Position numbers and translations under genes: made by a program
Notes under the pieces: generated by a model
Told to the model about the DNA's origin: nothing
The model's input: the letters and a program-made list of their open reading frames with translations, nothing else
The model's database searches: none
Part shown: positions 28,535 to 40,000 of the stretch, in pieces
Position numbering within the stretch: the first letter of the stretch is position 1
Layout of the letters: each line of letters begins with the position of its first letter
Assembly (NCBI GenBank): GCA_024234875.1
Contig: JACKNM010000002.1
Span: 248,001-312,000 of the forward strand
From: Ectothiorhodospiraceae bacterium
GTDB lineage: Bacteria; Pseudomonadota; Gammaproteobacteria; HK1
Length of the DNA stretch: 64,000 bases
Reading direction: 5' to 3'

Positions 28535-28719
28535 GGGTCGCATGCTCCTCTGGACGTGGCTCGCGCGCGGGGGGCGCACTCGGAGGACGAACGGTAGCCC
28601 AGCCGGAGCCGGCGCGCCGACCCCACTCGCGACCGCGCCGCGCTTCACCTGCCCCTGCTCCTTGGCGTATGTTTCCGGCGTCGCCAGTCGGCGCCGGCCC
28701 CAGCGAGGAGCGACCCGCC

Positions 28720-29592
28720 ATGTCCCTGCCCTTTCGCAAGCTTCACCCGACCTTCGTGGCCGAGGCCGGCCCGATCGACCTGCGCGACGTGCACGACGAG
28801 GCGACCCTGGCCGAGATCCGGGCTGGCATGGACGAGTACGGCGTGCTGGTCTTCCGCGACCAGAAGCTCACCGACGACGAGCACGTCGCCTTCGCCCGTC
28901 GCTTCGACGGCGAGCTCCACGCCAAGACCGGAAGCCGGGTGGTGGCCAAGAACCGCTTCGGCAACGAGGCGCTGACCGACATCTCCAACGTCGGCGCCGA
29001 CGGCGAGCTCCTCGGCTACGAGGACCGGCGCCGGCAGTACAGCCTGGCCAACCGCCTGTGGCACACCGACGCCTCGTTCGAGGATCCCCCCGGTCGGTAC
29101 TCGTTGCTGCTGGCGCGCGTGGTGCCGGAGAACGCGGCGGACACCGAGTTCGCCGACATGCGCACCGCGTACGAGACGCTGCCGGCGGAGATGAAGGCGA
29201 GGATCGAGGACCTCCGGGTCCACCACTCGATCGCCTACTCTCGTCAGACCCTCGGCTTCGAGTTCACCCCCGAGGAGGCGGCGCAGCTCCCGGGCGCCAT
29301 CCACCCCCTGGTGCGACGCTTCGCCGGCTCGAGCCGCAAGTCCCTGTACCTCGCCTCGCACGCCTCACGCATCGTCGGCTGGCCGCTCCCCGACGGGCGG
29401 CTGCTGATCCAGGATCTCCGCGACCACGCGACCCAGCCCCAGCTGGTCTACAAGCACAAGTGGCGGGTGGGCGATCTGGTCATCTGGGACAACCGCACGA
29501 CCATGCACCGGGCGCGACCGTTCGACGACACCACGGTGCGCCGCGAGCTGCGCCGGGTGACGACCCTGGATCTGGAGCGCGCCACCGCCTGA
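28720..29592 (+). CDS. TauD/TfdA family Fe(II)/alpha-ketoglutarate-dependent dioxygenase
   Basis: 290 residues. The iron-binding His-x-Asp is in LWHTDASF (about residues 109-116) and the distal His in DNRTTMHRARPFDD. The conserved Arg lies in TTVRRELRRVT. Members hydroxylate taurine, 2,4-D-like ethers, carnitine precursors and other small carboxylates; GVLVFRDQKLTDDEHVAFARRF is the TauD-type N-terminus. GAGGAG precedes ATG 28720. It is divergent from the FMO-like gene and upstream of, but 149 bp from, the liv transporter. The substrate cannot be read from sequence. Confidence 0.87.
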   Translation: MSLPFRKLHPTFVAEAGPIDLRDVHDEATLAEIRAGMDEYGVLVFRDQKLTDDEHVAFARRFDGELHAKTGSRVVAKNRFGNEALTDISNVGADGELLGYEDRRRQYSLANRLWHTDASFEDPPGRYSLLLARVVPENAADTEFADMRTAYETLPAEMKARIEDLRVHHSIAYSRQTLGFEFTPEEAAQLPGAIHPLVRRFAGSSRKSLYLASHASRIVGWPLPDGRLLIQDLRDHATQPQLVYKHKWRVGDLVIWDNRTTMHRARPFDDTTVRRELRRVTTLDLERATA

Positions 29593-29741
29593 CGGGCCCC
29601 CGGGCCGACGGACGGAGGACCACGACCCACCGCGCTCGACCGGCGCGGGGTGCCGCGCGCAAGCGTTGCGCGCGCGCGGGCAATGGATCAATCTATCCGC
29701 CGCCGGCGCCCGCCGGCATCGTGGGTCGTTCGTCGGGTCCG

Positions 29742-30656
29742 ATGGGCTACTTCCTGCAACAGCTCGTAAACGGCGTCACGCTGGGGATGATCTACGGCCT
29801 GATCGCCATCGGCTACACGATGGTGTACGGCATCATCGGCATGATCAATTTCGCCCACGGCGAGATTTTCATGATCGGTGCCTTCGTCTCGTTGATCGGC
29901 TTCATGTTGCTCGGCCTGGCGGGTGTCACCTGGGTGCCGGCGATGCTGCTGATCGTGCTCGTCGCCACCATGGCGCTGACCGCCGTCTACGGCTGGGCAC
30001 TGGAGCGCGTGGCCTACCGGCCACTTCGCAACTCCCCGCGCCTCGCCGCGCTGATCACCGCGATCGGCATGTCGATCTTCTTGCAGAACTACGTCCAGCT
30101 CTTGCAGGGCGCCCGCGTCAAGCCGCTGCAACCGGTGGTCAGCGGCGGCTTCGCGTTCCTGGCCGACGGCGACTTCACCGTCAACCTGAGCTACCTGCAG
30201 CTCATCATCATCGTGGTCACCTTCGCCCTGATGGTGGGCTTCACCTATCTCATCACCCGCACCGCGTTCGGACGCGCCCAACGCGCGTGCCAACAGGACC
30301 TCGGGATGGCGGCGCTGGTCGGCGTCAACGTCAACCACACCATCGCCTTCACGTTCGTGATCGGGGCGTCGCTCGCCTCGGTCGCCGGCCTGATGTTCCT
30401 CCTGAACTACGGGGTCATCGACTTCTACATCGGCTTCCTCGCCGGCATCAAGGCGTTCACCGCGGCGGTGCTGGGAGGCATCGGCTCGCTCCCGGGCGCG
30501 ATGCTCGGTGGCCTCCTGATCGGACTGATCGAGGCGTTCTGGTCGGCCTACTTCACGGTCGAGTACAAGGACGTCGCCGCGTTCTCGATCCTGGTGCTGG
30601 TGCTGATCTTCCGGCCGACCGGTCTGCTCGGTAAGCCGGACGTCGAGAAAGTCTAG
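29742..30656 (+). CDS. livH: Branched-chain amino acid ABC transporter permease LivH
   Basis: A 304-residue inner-membrane permease with about eight helices. It opens with YFLQQLVNGVTLGMIYGLIAIGYTMVYGIIGMINFAHGE, the hallmark of LivH (shown here by its key segments GMIYGLIAIGYTMVYG and INFAHGE). The cytoplasmic EAA-like segment is ACQQDLGMAALVGVNVN. ATG 29742 directly precedes this. It shares one base with the following livM start (TAGTG), so the two are co-translated. Substrates of this transporter class include branched-chain amino acids, amides and urea; see the binding protein. Confidence 0.92.
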   Translation: MGYFLQQLVNGVTLGMIYGLIAIGYTMVYGIIGMINFAHGEIFMIGAFVSLIGFMLLGLAGVTWVPAMLLIVLVATMALTAVYGWALERVAYRPLRNSPRLAALITAIGMSIFLQNYVQLLQGARVKPLQPVVSGGFAFLADGDFTVNLSYLQLIIIVVTFALMVGFTYLITRTAFGRAQRACQQDLGMAALVGVNVNHTIAFTFVIGASLASVAGLMFLLNYGVIDFYIGFLAGIKAFTAAVLGGIGSLPGAMLGGLLIGLIEAFWSAYFTVEYKDVAAFSILVLVLIFRPTGLLGKPDVEKV

Positions 30657-32170
30657 TGACCGCGACGGTGCAGACCCCCGGTCGAGCCGCCACGCCACCC
30701 CCGCGGCCACTCGATCGCCGTCGGCTGCTGGTCGACGCGGCGCTGACCGCCCTGGTCGTGCTCGCGCTGTCGTTCGCCCTCGTCGGCTTCAAGATCGAGG
30801 ACGTGCCGGGCGGGCTGGATCTGCTACTGCGTTTCGACGACGTGGTGGTCGCCGCTGCCCTCGCCTTCCTCGTCCGTCTGGGCGTCGACCTCCTCGGCGC
30901 CGGACGGCCGTTGCCGGTGCTCGCCACCTCACTCGCGCTCGCCGGTGCACTGGCGGGGCTGCTGGTGGCGGAGCAGGGGCAGACCGAGCCCGGCGCCCTC
31001 ACTCGCTGGCTGCCGTTCGGCGCGGTGGTGGTGGACTGGCTGGTGGTGATGATCGCGCTCGGCTTCGCGGCGCGCGCCGCGGCCGACCTGTGGCGGCGGC
31101 GGGCCACCGTCGCCCCCGTCGCCACCGAGGCGAGCACCATCGCGGCCACGCTGCGCGTGGCGACCAGGGTGCTCGGGCCGTTGCTGCTCGGGGTCGCGGT
31201 GACGCTCCCGTTCTTGCCGGAGGTCGACCGCCGCATCCTCGACATCGCCATCCTGGTGGTGACCTACGTCATGCTCGGCTGGGGGCTGAACATCGTCGTC
31301 GGTCTCGCCGGGTTGCTCGATCTCGGCTACGTCGCGTTCTACGCCGTCGGCGCCTACAGCTACGCGCTGCTCGCCCAGAGCTTCGGCTTCGGTTTCTGGA
31401 CCTGCCTTCCGTTCGCCGGGATCATGGCCGGGTTCGCCGGGATCCTGCTCGGCTTCCCGGTGCTGCGCCTGCGCGGTGACTATCTCGCCATCGTCACCCT
31501 CGGCTTCGGCGAGATCGTCCGCGTGGTGCTGCTCAACTGGTATCAGTTCACCGGCGGTCCGGACGGGATATCCGGCATCCCGCGCCCGACCTTCTTCGGC
31601 CTCGAGCTCACTCGCACCGCGAGCGGCGGCGGCGAGACCTTCCACGGCTTCTTCGGTCTCACCTACTCACCGACCGATCGCATCATCTACCTCTACTACA
31701 TCGTGCTCGCCCTCGCGCTGCTCACCAACGCGTTCACCATGCGCATTCGCAAGCTGCCGATCGGGCGCGCGTGGGAAGCGCTGCGCGAGGACGAGATCGC
31801 GTGTCGCAGCCTCGGCATCAACCCGCGCAACACCAAGCTCACCGCGTTCTCGATCGGTGCGATGTTCGGCGGCTTCGGGGGCGCCTTCTTCGCCACCCGG
31901 CAGGGCTTCATAAGCCCCGAGAGCTTCACCTTCATCGAGTCCGCGATCATCCTCGCCATCGTGGTGCTCGGCGGCATGGGGAGTCAGATCGGCGTCGTCT
32001 TCGCCGCGGTGCTGTTGATCGGGCTGCCCGAGATCTTTCGAGATCTGCAGCAGTACCGGATGCTCGCGTTCGGCGGCGCCATGGTCGTCATCATGCTCTG
32101 GCGACCGCGCGGCCTGCTCGCGCGCCGGCGACCGACCATCCACCTGCCGCCGGAAGGGGCTGGCCGATGA
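30656..32170 (+). CDS. livM: Branched-chain amino acid ABC transporter permease LivM
   Basis: 504 residues, longer than most LivM proteins. The extra length is an N-terminal region of about 160 residues with several predicted helices before the conserved LivM core (GWGLNIVVGLAGLLDLGYVAFYAVGAY). EAA loop: AWEALREDEIACRSLGINPRNTK. The start is GTG 30656, overlapping the livH stop by one base. It overlaps livG by 4 bp. Partner of LivH in the pore. Confidence 0.92.
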   Translation: MTATVQTPGRAATPPPRPLDRRRLLVDAALTALVVLALSFALVGFKIEDVPGGLDLLLRFDDVVVAAALAFLVRLGVDLLGAGRPLPVLATSLALAGALAGLLVAEQGQTEPGALTRWLPFGAVVVDWLVVMIALGFAARAAADLWRRRATVAPVATEASTIAATLRVATRVLGPLLLGVAVTLPFLPEVDRRILDIAILVVTYVMLGWGLNIVVGLAGLLDLGYVAFYAVGAYSYALLAQSFGFGFWTCLPFAGIMAGFAGILLGFPVLRLRGDYLAIVTLGFGEIVRVVLLNWYQFTGGPDGISGIPRPTFFGLELTRTASGGGETFHGFFGLTYSPTDRIIYLYYIVLALALLTNAFTMRIRKLPIGRAWEALREDEIACRSLGINPRNTKLTAFSIGAMFGGFGGAFFATRQGFISPESFTFIESAIILAIVVLGGMGSQIGVVFAAVLLIGLPEIFRDLQQYRMLAFGGAMVVIMLWRPRGLLARRRPTIHLPPEGAGR

Positions 32171-33051
32171 GCCCGCCCGGGGGGCAATCGCCGGCGAGCA
32201 CCCCGCTGCTGCGGGTCGAGCACCTCACCATGCGCTTCGGCGGGTTGACGGCGGTCGACGACGTGTCGTTCGAGGCGGCCGATCGACAGATCACGGCGAT
32301 CATCGGCCCGAACGGCGCCGGTAAGACCACGGTGTTCAACTGCCTCACCGGGTTCTACAAGCCCACCGTCGGACGCCTGACGCTCGAGCACCCCGACCGC
32401 GGGCGCCACCTGCTCGAGCGGATGGAGGGCTACCAGATCCCGCAGCACGCGGGCGTCGCGCGCACCTTCCAGAACATCCGCCTGTTCGGCGCGATGAGCG
32501 TGCTCGAGAACCTGGTCGTCGCCCAACACAATGCACTGATGCGCGCCTCCGGCTACACCTTCACCGGTCTGCTGGGAGGACGCGGCTACCGCCGCGCCGA
32601 GCGCGAGGCGGTGGAGCTCGCGCGCTACTGGCTCGATCTGGTGCGACTCACCGACCGCGCCGACGAGCCGGCGGGGAGCCTGCCCTACGGCGGGCAACGG
32701 CGGTTGGAGATCGCACGCGCGATGTGCACCCGCCCGGTGTTGCTCTGCCTCGACGAGCCGGCGGCCGGGCTCAACCCCCGCGAATCGGCCGAGCTGCGCG
32801 ACCTGCTGCTGCACATCCGCGATCGCGAGCGCGTCGGGCTGCTGCTGATCGAGCACGACATGACCGTGGTGATGAGCATCTCCGACCACATCGTGGTGCT
32901 CGACTACGGGCGCAAGATCGCCGACGGCGAGCCGCGCGAGATTCGCGACGACCCGAACGTGATTCGCGCCTACCTCGGCGAGGAGGAGGACGAGGCCCTC
33001 CCGCCCGAGGTGGTGGCCGATCGACAGTCCGCGCGACAGCCGGGGTGCTGA
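32167..33051 (+). CDS. livG: Branched-chain amino acid ABC transporter ATP-binding protein LivG
   Basis: A 294-residue ATPase. Walker A is IIGPNGAGKTTVF, the signature PYGGQRRLEIARAMC, Walker B VLLCLDEPAAGLN, and H-loop LIEHDMTVV. The family usually has LSYGQQR; here SLPYGGQRR, as in typical LivG. ATG 32167 overlaps the livM stop. A 20-residue N-terminal extension before LLRVEHLTMRFGG is proline- and glycine-rich. Confidence 0.92.
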   Translation: MSPPGGQSPASTPLLRVEHLTMRFGGLTAVDDVSFEAADRQITAIIGPNGAGKTTVFNCLTGFYKPTVGRLTLEHPDRGRHLLERMEGYQIPQHAGVARTFQNIRLFGAMSVLENLVVAQHNALMRASGYTFTGLLGGRGYRRAEREAVELARYWLDLVRLTDRADEPAGSLPYGGQRRLEIARAMCTRPVLLCLDEPAAGLNPRESAELRDLLLHIRDRERVGLLLIEHDMTVVMSISDHIVVLDYGRKIADGEPREIRDDPNVIRAYLGEEEDEALPPEVVADRQSARQPGC

Positions 33052-33056
33052 CGACG

Positions 33057-33767
33057 ATGTTGCGGGTCGACGGTCTCCACACCTTCTACGGCCACATCGA
33101 GGCGCTGCGCGGTGTCGACCTCACGGTCGAGGAAGGCGAGATCGTCACCCTCATCGGGGCCAACGGCGCGGGAAAATCGACCTTGCTGATGACGCTGTGC
33201 GGGAGCCCGCGCGCGGCACGCGGCACCATCAGCTTCGACGGTCGCGACATCACCGCGATGCCGACCCACGAGATCGTGCGCCTCGGCATCGCGCAGGCGC
33301 CCGAGGGCCGGCGTATCTTTCCCTTCATGACGGTGCTCGAGAACCTCCAGATGGGCGCCATCACCACCGACCCGCGCCACTTCGACACCGACCTCGAGCG
33401 CGTGTTCGAGCTCTATCCGCGGTTGCGCGAGCGCCGTCACCAGACCGGGGGAACGCTCTCCGGGGGCGAGCAGCAGATGCTCGCGATCGGACGCGCCCTG
33501 ATGAGCCGGCCACGGCTGCTGCTGCTCGACGAGCCCTCGCTCGGCCTCGCGCCGAACCTGGTCAAGCAGATCTTCACCGTGGTCCGCGAGATCAACGAGG
33601 GCCAGGGGGTGACGGTGTTCCTGGTCGAGCAGAATGCCTACCACGCGCTGCGCCTCGCGCACCGTGGCTACGTGATGGCGAACGGGCGGATCATCCTCAG
33701 CGGCACCGGGCAGGAGTTGCTGGCCAACCCGGAGATCCGCGCCGCCTATCTCGAGGGTGGGCACTGA
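33057..33767 (+). CDS. livF: Branched-chain amino acid ABC transporter ATP-binding protein LivF
   Basis: A 236-residue ATPase. Walker A is LIGANGAGKSTLL, the signature LSGGEQQMLAIGRALM, Walker B LLLLDEPSLGLAP, and the H-loop equivalent LVEQNAYHA, with Gln instead of His as usual for LivF. The start is ATG 33057; GTG 33045, overlapping the livG stop, is an alternative. It completes the ATPase pair with LivG. It overlaps the small membrane gene downstream. Confidence 0.92.
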   Translation: MLRVDGLHTFYGHIEALRGVDLTVEEGEIVTLIGANGAGKSTLLMTLCGSPRAARGTISFDGRDITAMPTHEIVRLGIAQAPEGRRIFPFMTVLENLQMGAITTDPRHFDTDLERVFELYPRLRERRHQTGGTLSGGEQQMLAIGRALMSRPRLLLLDEPSLGLAPNLVKQIFTVVREINEGQGVTVFLVEQNAYHALRLAHRGYVMANGRIILSGTGQELLANPEIRAAYLEGGH

Positions 33768-34128
33768 GGTGGCCGCGGAGAGCGTGCTCGGGACCTCGCT
33801 CGGGGTCTTCGTCGGGGTGACCGTCGGGCTGATGGGATTCGCCGCCTGGATGACCGGGCAGGCCCTCGGGCGCACCTGGAAGCCGGCCTGGCACGCCGTC
33901 GTCTACGGCCTCCTGCTCGGCCTCGGTGACCGCTTCCTGACCTATGCCCTGTTCGGTGGCGCGCTGTCGTCGCCGCTCGGATATCTCGTCGACACGCTCG
34001 TTCTGATCGCCGTCGCGCTGGTGTCGCACCGGGCCGCGCAGGCCGCGAAGATGGTGAGCCAGTACCCCTGGCTCTACCAGCGCGCCGGGCCCTTCGGGTG
34101 GCGCGCCGTGGGCGACGACCGCGGGTGA
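33757..34128 (+). CDS. DUF6867-like small membrane protein in the liv operon
   Basis: A 123-residue protein with about three membrane helices and conserved-looking elements GLMGFAAWMTGQALGRTWKPAWH, GDRFLTYALFGG and SQYPWLYQRAGPFGWRA (given here in three short parts). I recall the same pattern in DUF6867 proteins of Alphaproteobacteria, which sit in liv-type operons. It overlaps livF by 11 bp. Function unknown; probably an accessory of the transporter. The 91-bp gap to the binding protein includes its ribosome-binding site. Confidence 0.75.
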   Translation: MGTEVAAESVLGTSLGVFVGVTVGLMGFAAWMTGQALGRTWKPAWHAVVYGLLLGLGDRFLTYALFGGALSSPLGYLVDTLVLIAVALVSHRAAQAAKMVSQYPWLYQRAGPFGWRAVGDDRG

Positions 34129-34219
34129 GGGGATCATCCTCCGCGCGCGCCGGGCCTGTGATAGATTTTTTCGGCTTCCCCGCCGGGGACCACCCGGTTA
34201 TTCGACAGGAGCTCTCGTC

Positions 34220-35317
<1,098 letters not shown>

Positions 35318-35385
35318 GCGCTCGGGGACCGGCGCGCGGCGCGCGCCGGTCCCCCTCGCCGCCGCTCTCGCCGGCGGCGGGGCTC

Positions 35386-35564
35386 AGAGCCTGTGAAGGA
35401 GTCGGGCGGCGTCGCGAGCAGGTCGGCTGGCGAGCGAGACAAGGCGTCTGGCGCGAGAACAAGGGAGTTTGGCGAGCCAAATGACCGCAGTTCTCGCGAC
35501 GGACAACGCAGTCGCAGCCGCCAGACGGCAGGCGCAGCAGGCGCCCGACTCCTTCACAGGCTCT
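35386..35564. repeat. MITE-like element with 23-bp perfect terminal inverted repeats
   Basis: The ends are a perfect 23-bp inverted repeat starting AGAGCCTGTGAAGGAGTC at 35386-35408, whose complement ends at 35564 (35542-35564). The interior of about 133 bp has smaller complementary blocks, such as GCGAGAAC (35453-35460) with GTTCTCGC (35490-35497). The element could fold into one long branched hairpin. It contains no convincing gene and lies between livK and the convergent amidase gene, where it could also act as a two-way terminator. No clear target-site duplication was seen. Confidence 0.7.
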
Positions 35565-36982
35565 CAGGTGATGGTCGGTGGCAAGCGCTCCCAGGTGCGG
35601 GTCGCCTGCTCGAACGCATGGGCGAGGCGCAACACGTCCAGGTCGCGGTGATGCCGGCCGACGATCTGCAGCCCCACCGGCAAGCCGTCGTCGGTGAACC
35701 CGCACGGCACGCTCACCGCCGGCAGGCCGGTCACGGTAATCGCCCCGCAGGTGCCCATCCAGTCGAAGTAGTGGCGCATCCTCACACCGGCGATCTCGGT
35801 CGGGTACTCGATGTCCGCGTCGAACGGCGGGACCTGGTTCACCGGCAACAGCAAGAACTCGTAGGTGCGCAGGAACTCGCGCACCCGGTGATAGAGCGCG
35901 GTGCGCATCTCCTCGGCGCGTGACACGTCGCGGCCACTGAGCTTCAGCCCCTCCTCGGTGTTCCAGACGATGGCGTCCTTGACCTGGTCGCGATGGGTCC
36001 GAATGCGCTCGCCGTGGGCGGCGGCGAAGATCCACGCGCGGATGACGGTGTAGAGCGCATCGGCGGTCGAGAAGTCCGGATGCGCCTCCTCGACCACGCA
36101 GCCGAGGTCGTCGAACACGTGGCGCTGGCTCTCCAGCACCCGGGTCACCGCCGGGTCGACCGGATAGATCCCGAGGTCCTTGCTCCACGCCACGCGCACG
36201 CCGCGGAAGTCGCGCGCGAGCGGCGCGGCGAGCACCGACCCCGGCTCGTCGATGGCGATCGGGCAGCGGTCGTCGGGCCCGGCCATGGCGCGAAGCATCA
36301 GCACCGTGTCCTCGACGGTGCGCGCCATCGGCCCGGGAACGCTGATCGGGCTCCAACCGAGCGGCACCGGCCAGGTCGGCACCCGGCCGGGCGACGGACG
36401 AAACCCGACCACGTTGTTGAAGTTTCCGGGATTGCGCAACGAGCCGCCGGTATCGCCGCCCTGCGCGATCGGCACCATCCGCGCTGCCAGCGCCGCTCCG
36501 GAGCCACCGCTGCTACCGCCGGCGCTCCGCGACGGATCGTACGGGTTGCGCGTCAGGCCGAAGACCGGATTGAAGGTGTGCGAGCCGGCCCCGAACTCCG
36601 GCATGTTGCTCTTGCCGACCATGATCGCGCCGGCGCCGCGCAGGCGTTCCCAGACCAGCGAGTCCACCTCCGGGACGTGGTCGGCGAGCAGTGGCGAGCC
36701 GGACGTGGTGCGCACCCCCCGGGTCGCCAGGTTGTCCTTGATCGCGACCGGCAGGCCGTGCAGCGGTCCCACCGCCTCGCCGCGCGAGAGGGCGGCGTCG
36801 GCCGCGCGCGCCGCCGCCATCGCCTGCTCCGGGAGGCGGGTGACGATGGCGTTGATCGCACCGTCGACGCGCTCGATCTGAGCCAGGTGCGCCGCCATCA
36901 CCTCGGTGCAGGACACCGCGCGCGATGTGATCAGCGTCGCGAGCTCGGTGGCGGTCTTCAGACAGAGCTCCGGCGTGGGCAT
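35564..36982 (-). CDS. Amidase (amidase-signature family)
   Basis: 472 residues. The catalytic Lys-cisSer-Ser triad is visible: Lys in VAIKDNLATRG, and GGSSGGSGAA with GGDTGGSLRNPG supplying the two Ser residues. Family enzymes hydrolyse aliphatic or aromatic amides or cleave Glu-tRNA type substrates; no gatCB context is present, so a catabolic amidase is likely. ATG 36982 is chosen (LCLKTATELATL follows). The final codon overlaps the inverted-repeat element by one base. Transcribed on its own, convergent with livK. Confidence 0.88.
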   Translation of the reverse strand: MPTPELCLKTATELATLITSRAVSCTEVMAAHLAQIERVDGAINAIVTRLPEQAMAAARAADAALSRGEAVGPLHGLPVAIKDNLATRGVRTTSGSPLLADHVPEVDSLVWERLRGAGAIMVGKSNMPEFGAGSHTFNPVFGLTRNPYDPSRSAGGSSGGSGAALAARMVPIAQGGDTGGSLRNPGNFNNVVGFRPSPGRVPTWPVPLGWSPISVPGPMARTVEDTVLMLRAMAGPDDRCPIAIDEPGSVLAAPLARDFRGVRVAWSKDLGIYPVDPAVTRVLESQRHVFDDLGCVVEEAHPDFSTADALYTVIRAWIFAAAHGERIRTHRDQVKDAIVWNTEEGLKLSGRDVSRAEEMRTALYHRVREFLRTYEFLLLPVNQVPPFDADIEYPTEIAGVRMRHYFDWMGTCGAITVTGLPAVSVPCGFTDDGLPVGLQIVGRHHRDLDVLRLAHAFEQATRTWERLPPTIT

Positions 36983-37064
36983 GGTGACTCCTCGGGGATG
37001 ACGAGATCCGGGCCATTGTGCCATCGCGGCAGGGGGCCACGGCGCCCCCTGGGCCACGCCCGAC

Positions 37065-40000
37065 TCAGCCGATCGCGTCGAGCGCGACCGGCCGGGCGAT
37101 GGCGTAGCCCTGGCCGTAGTCGACGCCGATCTCGCGCAACGCCGCGATGGCGGCCTCACCCTCGACGAACTCCGCCACCGTCTCCATGCCCAGATAGCGA
37201 GCGATCTCGTGGATCGACCGCACCATGGCGCGGTCGGTGTCGCTCTGGTCGATCTCGCGCACGAACATGCCGTCGATCTTGACCTTGTCGAACGGCAGGC
37301 TGCGCAGATAGCCGAAGGAGGCGTGGCCGGCACCGAAGTCGTCGAGCGCAAGGCGGCAGCCGAGCTCACGCAGGCCGAGCAGCACCGCGCGCGCGGTGGA
37401 GAGCCGGTCGATCGCCGCCGACTCGGTGACCTCGAAGGCGATGACCCCGGGGTCGATGCCGGCGTCGTCGAGCCGCCCGCGTACGTAGTCCGGCAACGAC
37501 TCGTCGCCGAGGGTGATGCCGGACAGGTTGATGGCGTAGGCGCCGGGACGGGCGCGGGTCGCGGAGTCGGCGGCGATCCAGGCGATGGTGGTCGCGATCA
37601 CCCAGCGGTCGAGTGCGGCGATCTCGCCGTCCCGCTCGGCCACCGCGATGAGCCGCCCGGGTGGCTGCAGCCGGCCGTCCGCGTCGCGCACGCCGAGCAG
37701 GATCTCGTGGTACGGGTGGCGCGATCCGTCGTCGGTCAACGGCTCGACCCGCTGCGCCCGGAGCGCGATGCGCCCGGCGTCGAGCAGGGCGCGGAACGAG
37801 AGATCGCCAGCCTCGGCGGCGGAATCGGCGCCGGGCGAGGGGGCGTCGGCGATGCGCACGCAGTTGCCGGTCGCCATCGCGCTCACCAGCACCGCCTCCG
37901 CCGCGCGCATGGCGTCGTCCGGTCCGGCGAGATCCACGCCGAGCGGCACGATGCCGGTGCTGATCCCGACCGCCAGGCTCTCGCCCCGATGGACGCAGCG
38001 CGCCTGCTCCACGGTGCGCCGCACCCGCTCCGCGCGGGCCAGGGTGTCGGCGCGCGAGGTTCGCGCGAGCAGCACCGCGAAGCGGCTGCCGTAGATGCGG
38101 GCCACGGTCCCCGCGTCGCCGAGCTGACGCTCGAGCACGCTCGCCATCGCCCCCAGCAGACGGTTCGCGCCCGCCTCTCCGAGCCGGTGTGCCAGCGCAT
38201 CGAATCGGTCGAGCTGGGCGAGCCAGAGGAAGGTGTCCGCGCCCTGCGGCGACGCCCGCTCGATGGCCTCGGCGACCTCCCATTCGAGCGCCCGGCGCGT
38301 GGCCAGGCCGGTCAGGGCGTCGTGCTTGGCGCGGGTCTGGGCCTGCCCGTAGAGCTGACCGAGCACGCGCTGGATGGCCCGCTCGACGCACGACTCGTGC
38401 GCGTACGGGTAGGGCTGGACCCGATCGCGGTGCAGCGCCAGGGCCAGCTCGTGCAGATTCATCGTCTCCACGCGCTCGGCCGTGCGGTCGAGGAGGAGGA
38501 CGCTGTGGGTCCGTGGTGCCACCCAGGCGACACGCGCGACCCAGGCCGCAGCGGTGCCGGCGTCGATCAACAGCACGTCACCGCGGCGCACACGACGGCT
38601 GCGAGCGACCGCCGCGCGCCAGGCGGGATCGTCGGTCCGACCCTCGGCATGCTCGGGCTCGGGCGCCGCCCCGCGCAGGGATTCCAGCAGCGCCGCCTGC
38701 CGCTCGCGGGCCTCGACCAGCTCGAACGCTCGCCGGCGCACGTGCTCGGCCTGCGCCGAGACCAGCGGCTCGAGCTTCTCCGCCGCCGCCCGGAAGACGC
38801 TCGCCGGTGCACCCGCCGCCTCACCCATCAGCTCGGACACCGAGGCCAGCACGGGCTCGGGCGACTCTGCCTCCGGAACCTCGAGGTGCACCACGACGGC
38901 ACCCAGGGCATCGAGGACTCGCCGTGCCGGATGGCCAGCCGCCAGCGCCTCCATGGCGTCGACGAGCATGCAGCGCGCCAGCGGAACCGCCACGCGCTCG
39001 AGCAGGTCGGCCACCGCGGAATCGACGAGCGGGTCCCTGGCCATCGCTGCCACCAGCGCATCCGCGGTGGCCAGGGCGTCGAACGCCGGCGCCTGCATTC
39101 GCCGCCCACGTGCCGCCAACGCGGCCTCGACCCGGGTCGCGATCGACCCCGGAGGGCGCCCGGAGTGAGCGAGCTTCGCCAGCGCGCGGTCGACGGTGGC
39201 AAGCTCGGCCGCCGGGATGTCGACGTCCGGAACGGCGCTGGGCGCGATGACCGACGCATCACCACAGAGTCGCAGGAGGTGCCCGACCTGGCTCGCGGTC
39301 CGCGATCCGGCAGCGTCGGCGGCGGCAGGGAACGGCTCCGCCCGGAGCCCCTCGCCGACCGGCGGGGGCTCGGCCGCCTGGTGGGCACCCGCCGGCGGCG
39401 GAGCGACCACCACCGGGGTCGTGGTGGCGCCGGTCGTCTCCGGCTCCGGCAGGTCCTCGATCGCCCCCGATGGCTCGGGCCGACTGCGTCGCGGATCCGT
39501 CGTTCGCCGGGTCGCTCCTCGCCGCCCGCGGCGGACCGCCCCGGCGTGCCGCGAGCTCGCGGACGGCGCCACCCCGGCCCCGGACAGGAGCTCGCGGACG
39601 ATCCCGAGCAGGTCGGGCAGGGCCGTCGCGACCGTCGCCTCGAAGGCCGCGAACAGGGCACGCCGCGTGCGGCGCTCCGCGCCGAGATTCTGCAGCGCAT
39701 CGTGGAAGGCGCCGGCGAGGCGTTGCACGCCGAACGGATTCGCGTCGTCGGTCAGCTCGACCCCGAGCAGCCGCTCGAGCTGGTCCGCGACCTCGCGCTC
39801 GGCCGCGGCGAGCCGCGGCCGCGCCCGGTTGACCACCGCCACCATGCTCAGCCAGTCGTTCATGGCGTTGGTGTCGACGAGGGAGAGCTCCTCGACCGCT
39901 GGCGGGGACGTCCCGGCGGTGGCGCGGTCCGGTCCCCACACGCGGTCGAGCTGCGCCAGTGCCAGCTCGACGAAACGCTGCCCGATGGTCGGTCGCAGCC

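Noticed and set aside
35386..35564. Considered as an integron attC site
   Set aside because: Core sites of the GTTRRRY type are absent and there is no integrase; a MITE or structured terminator fits better.
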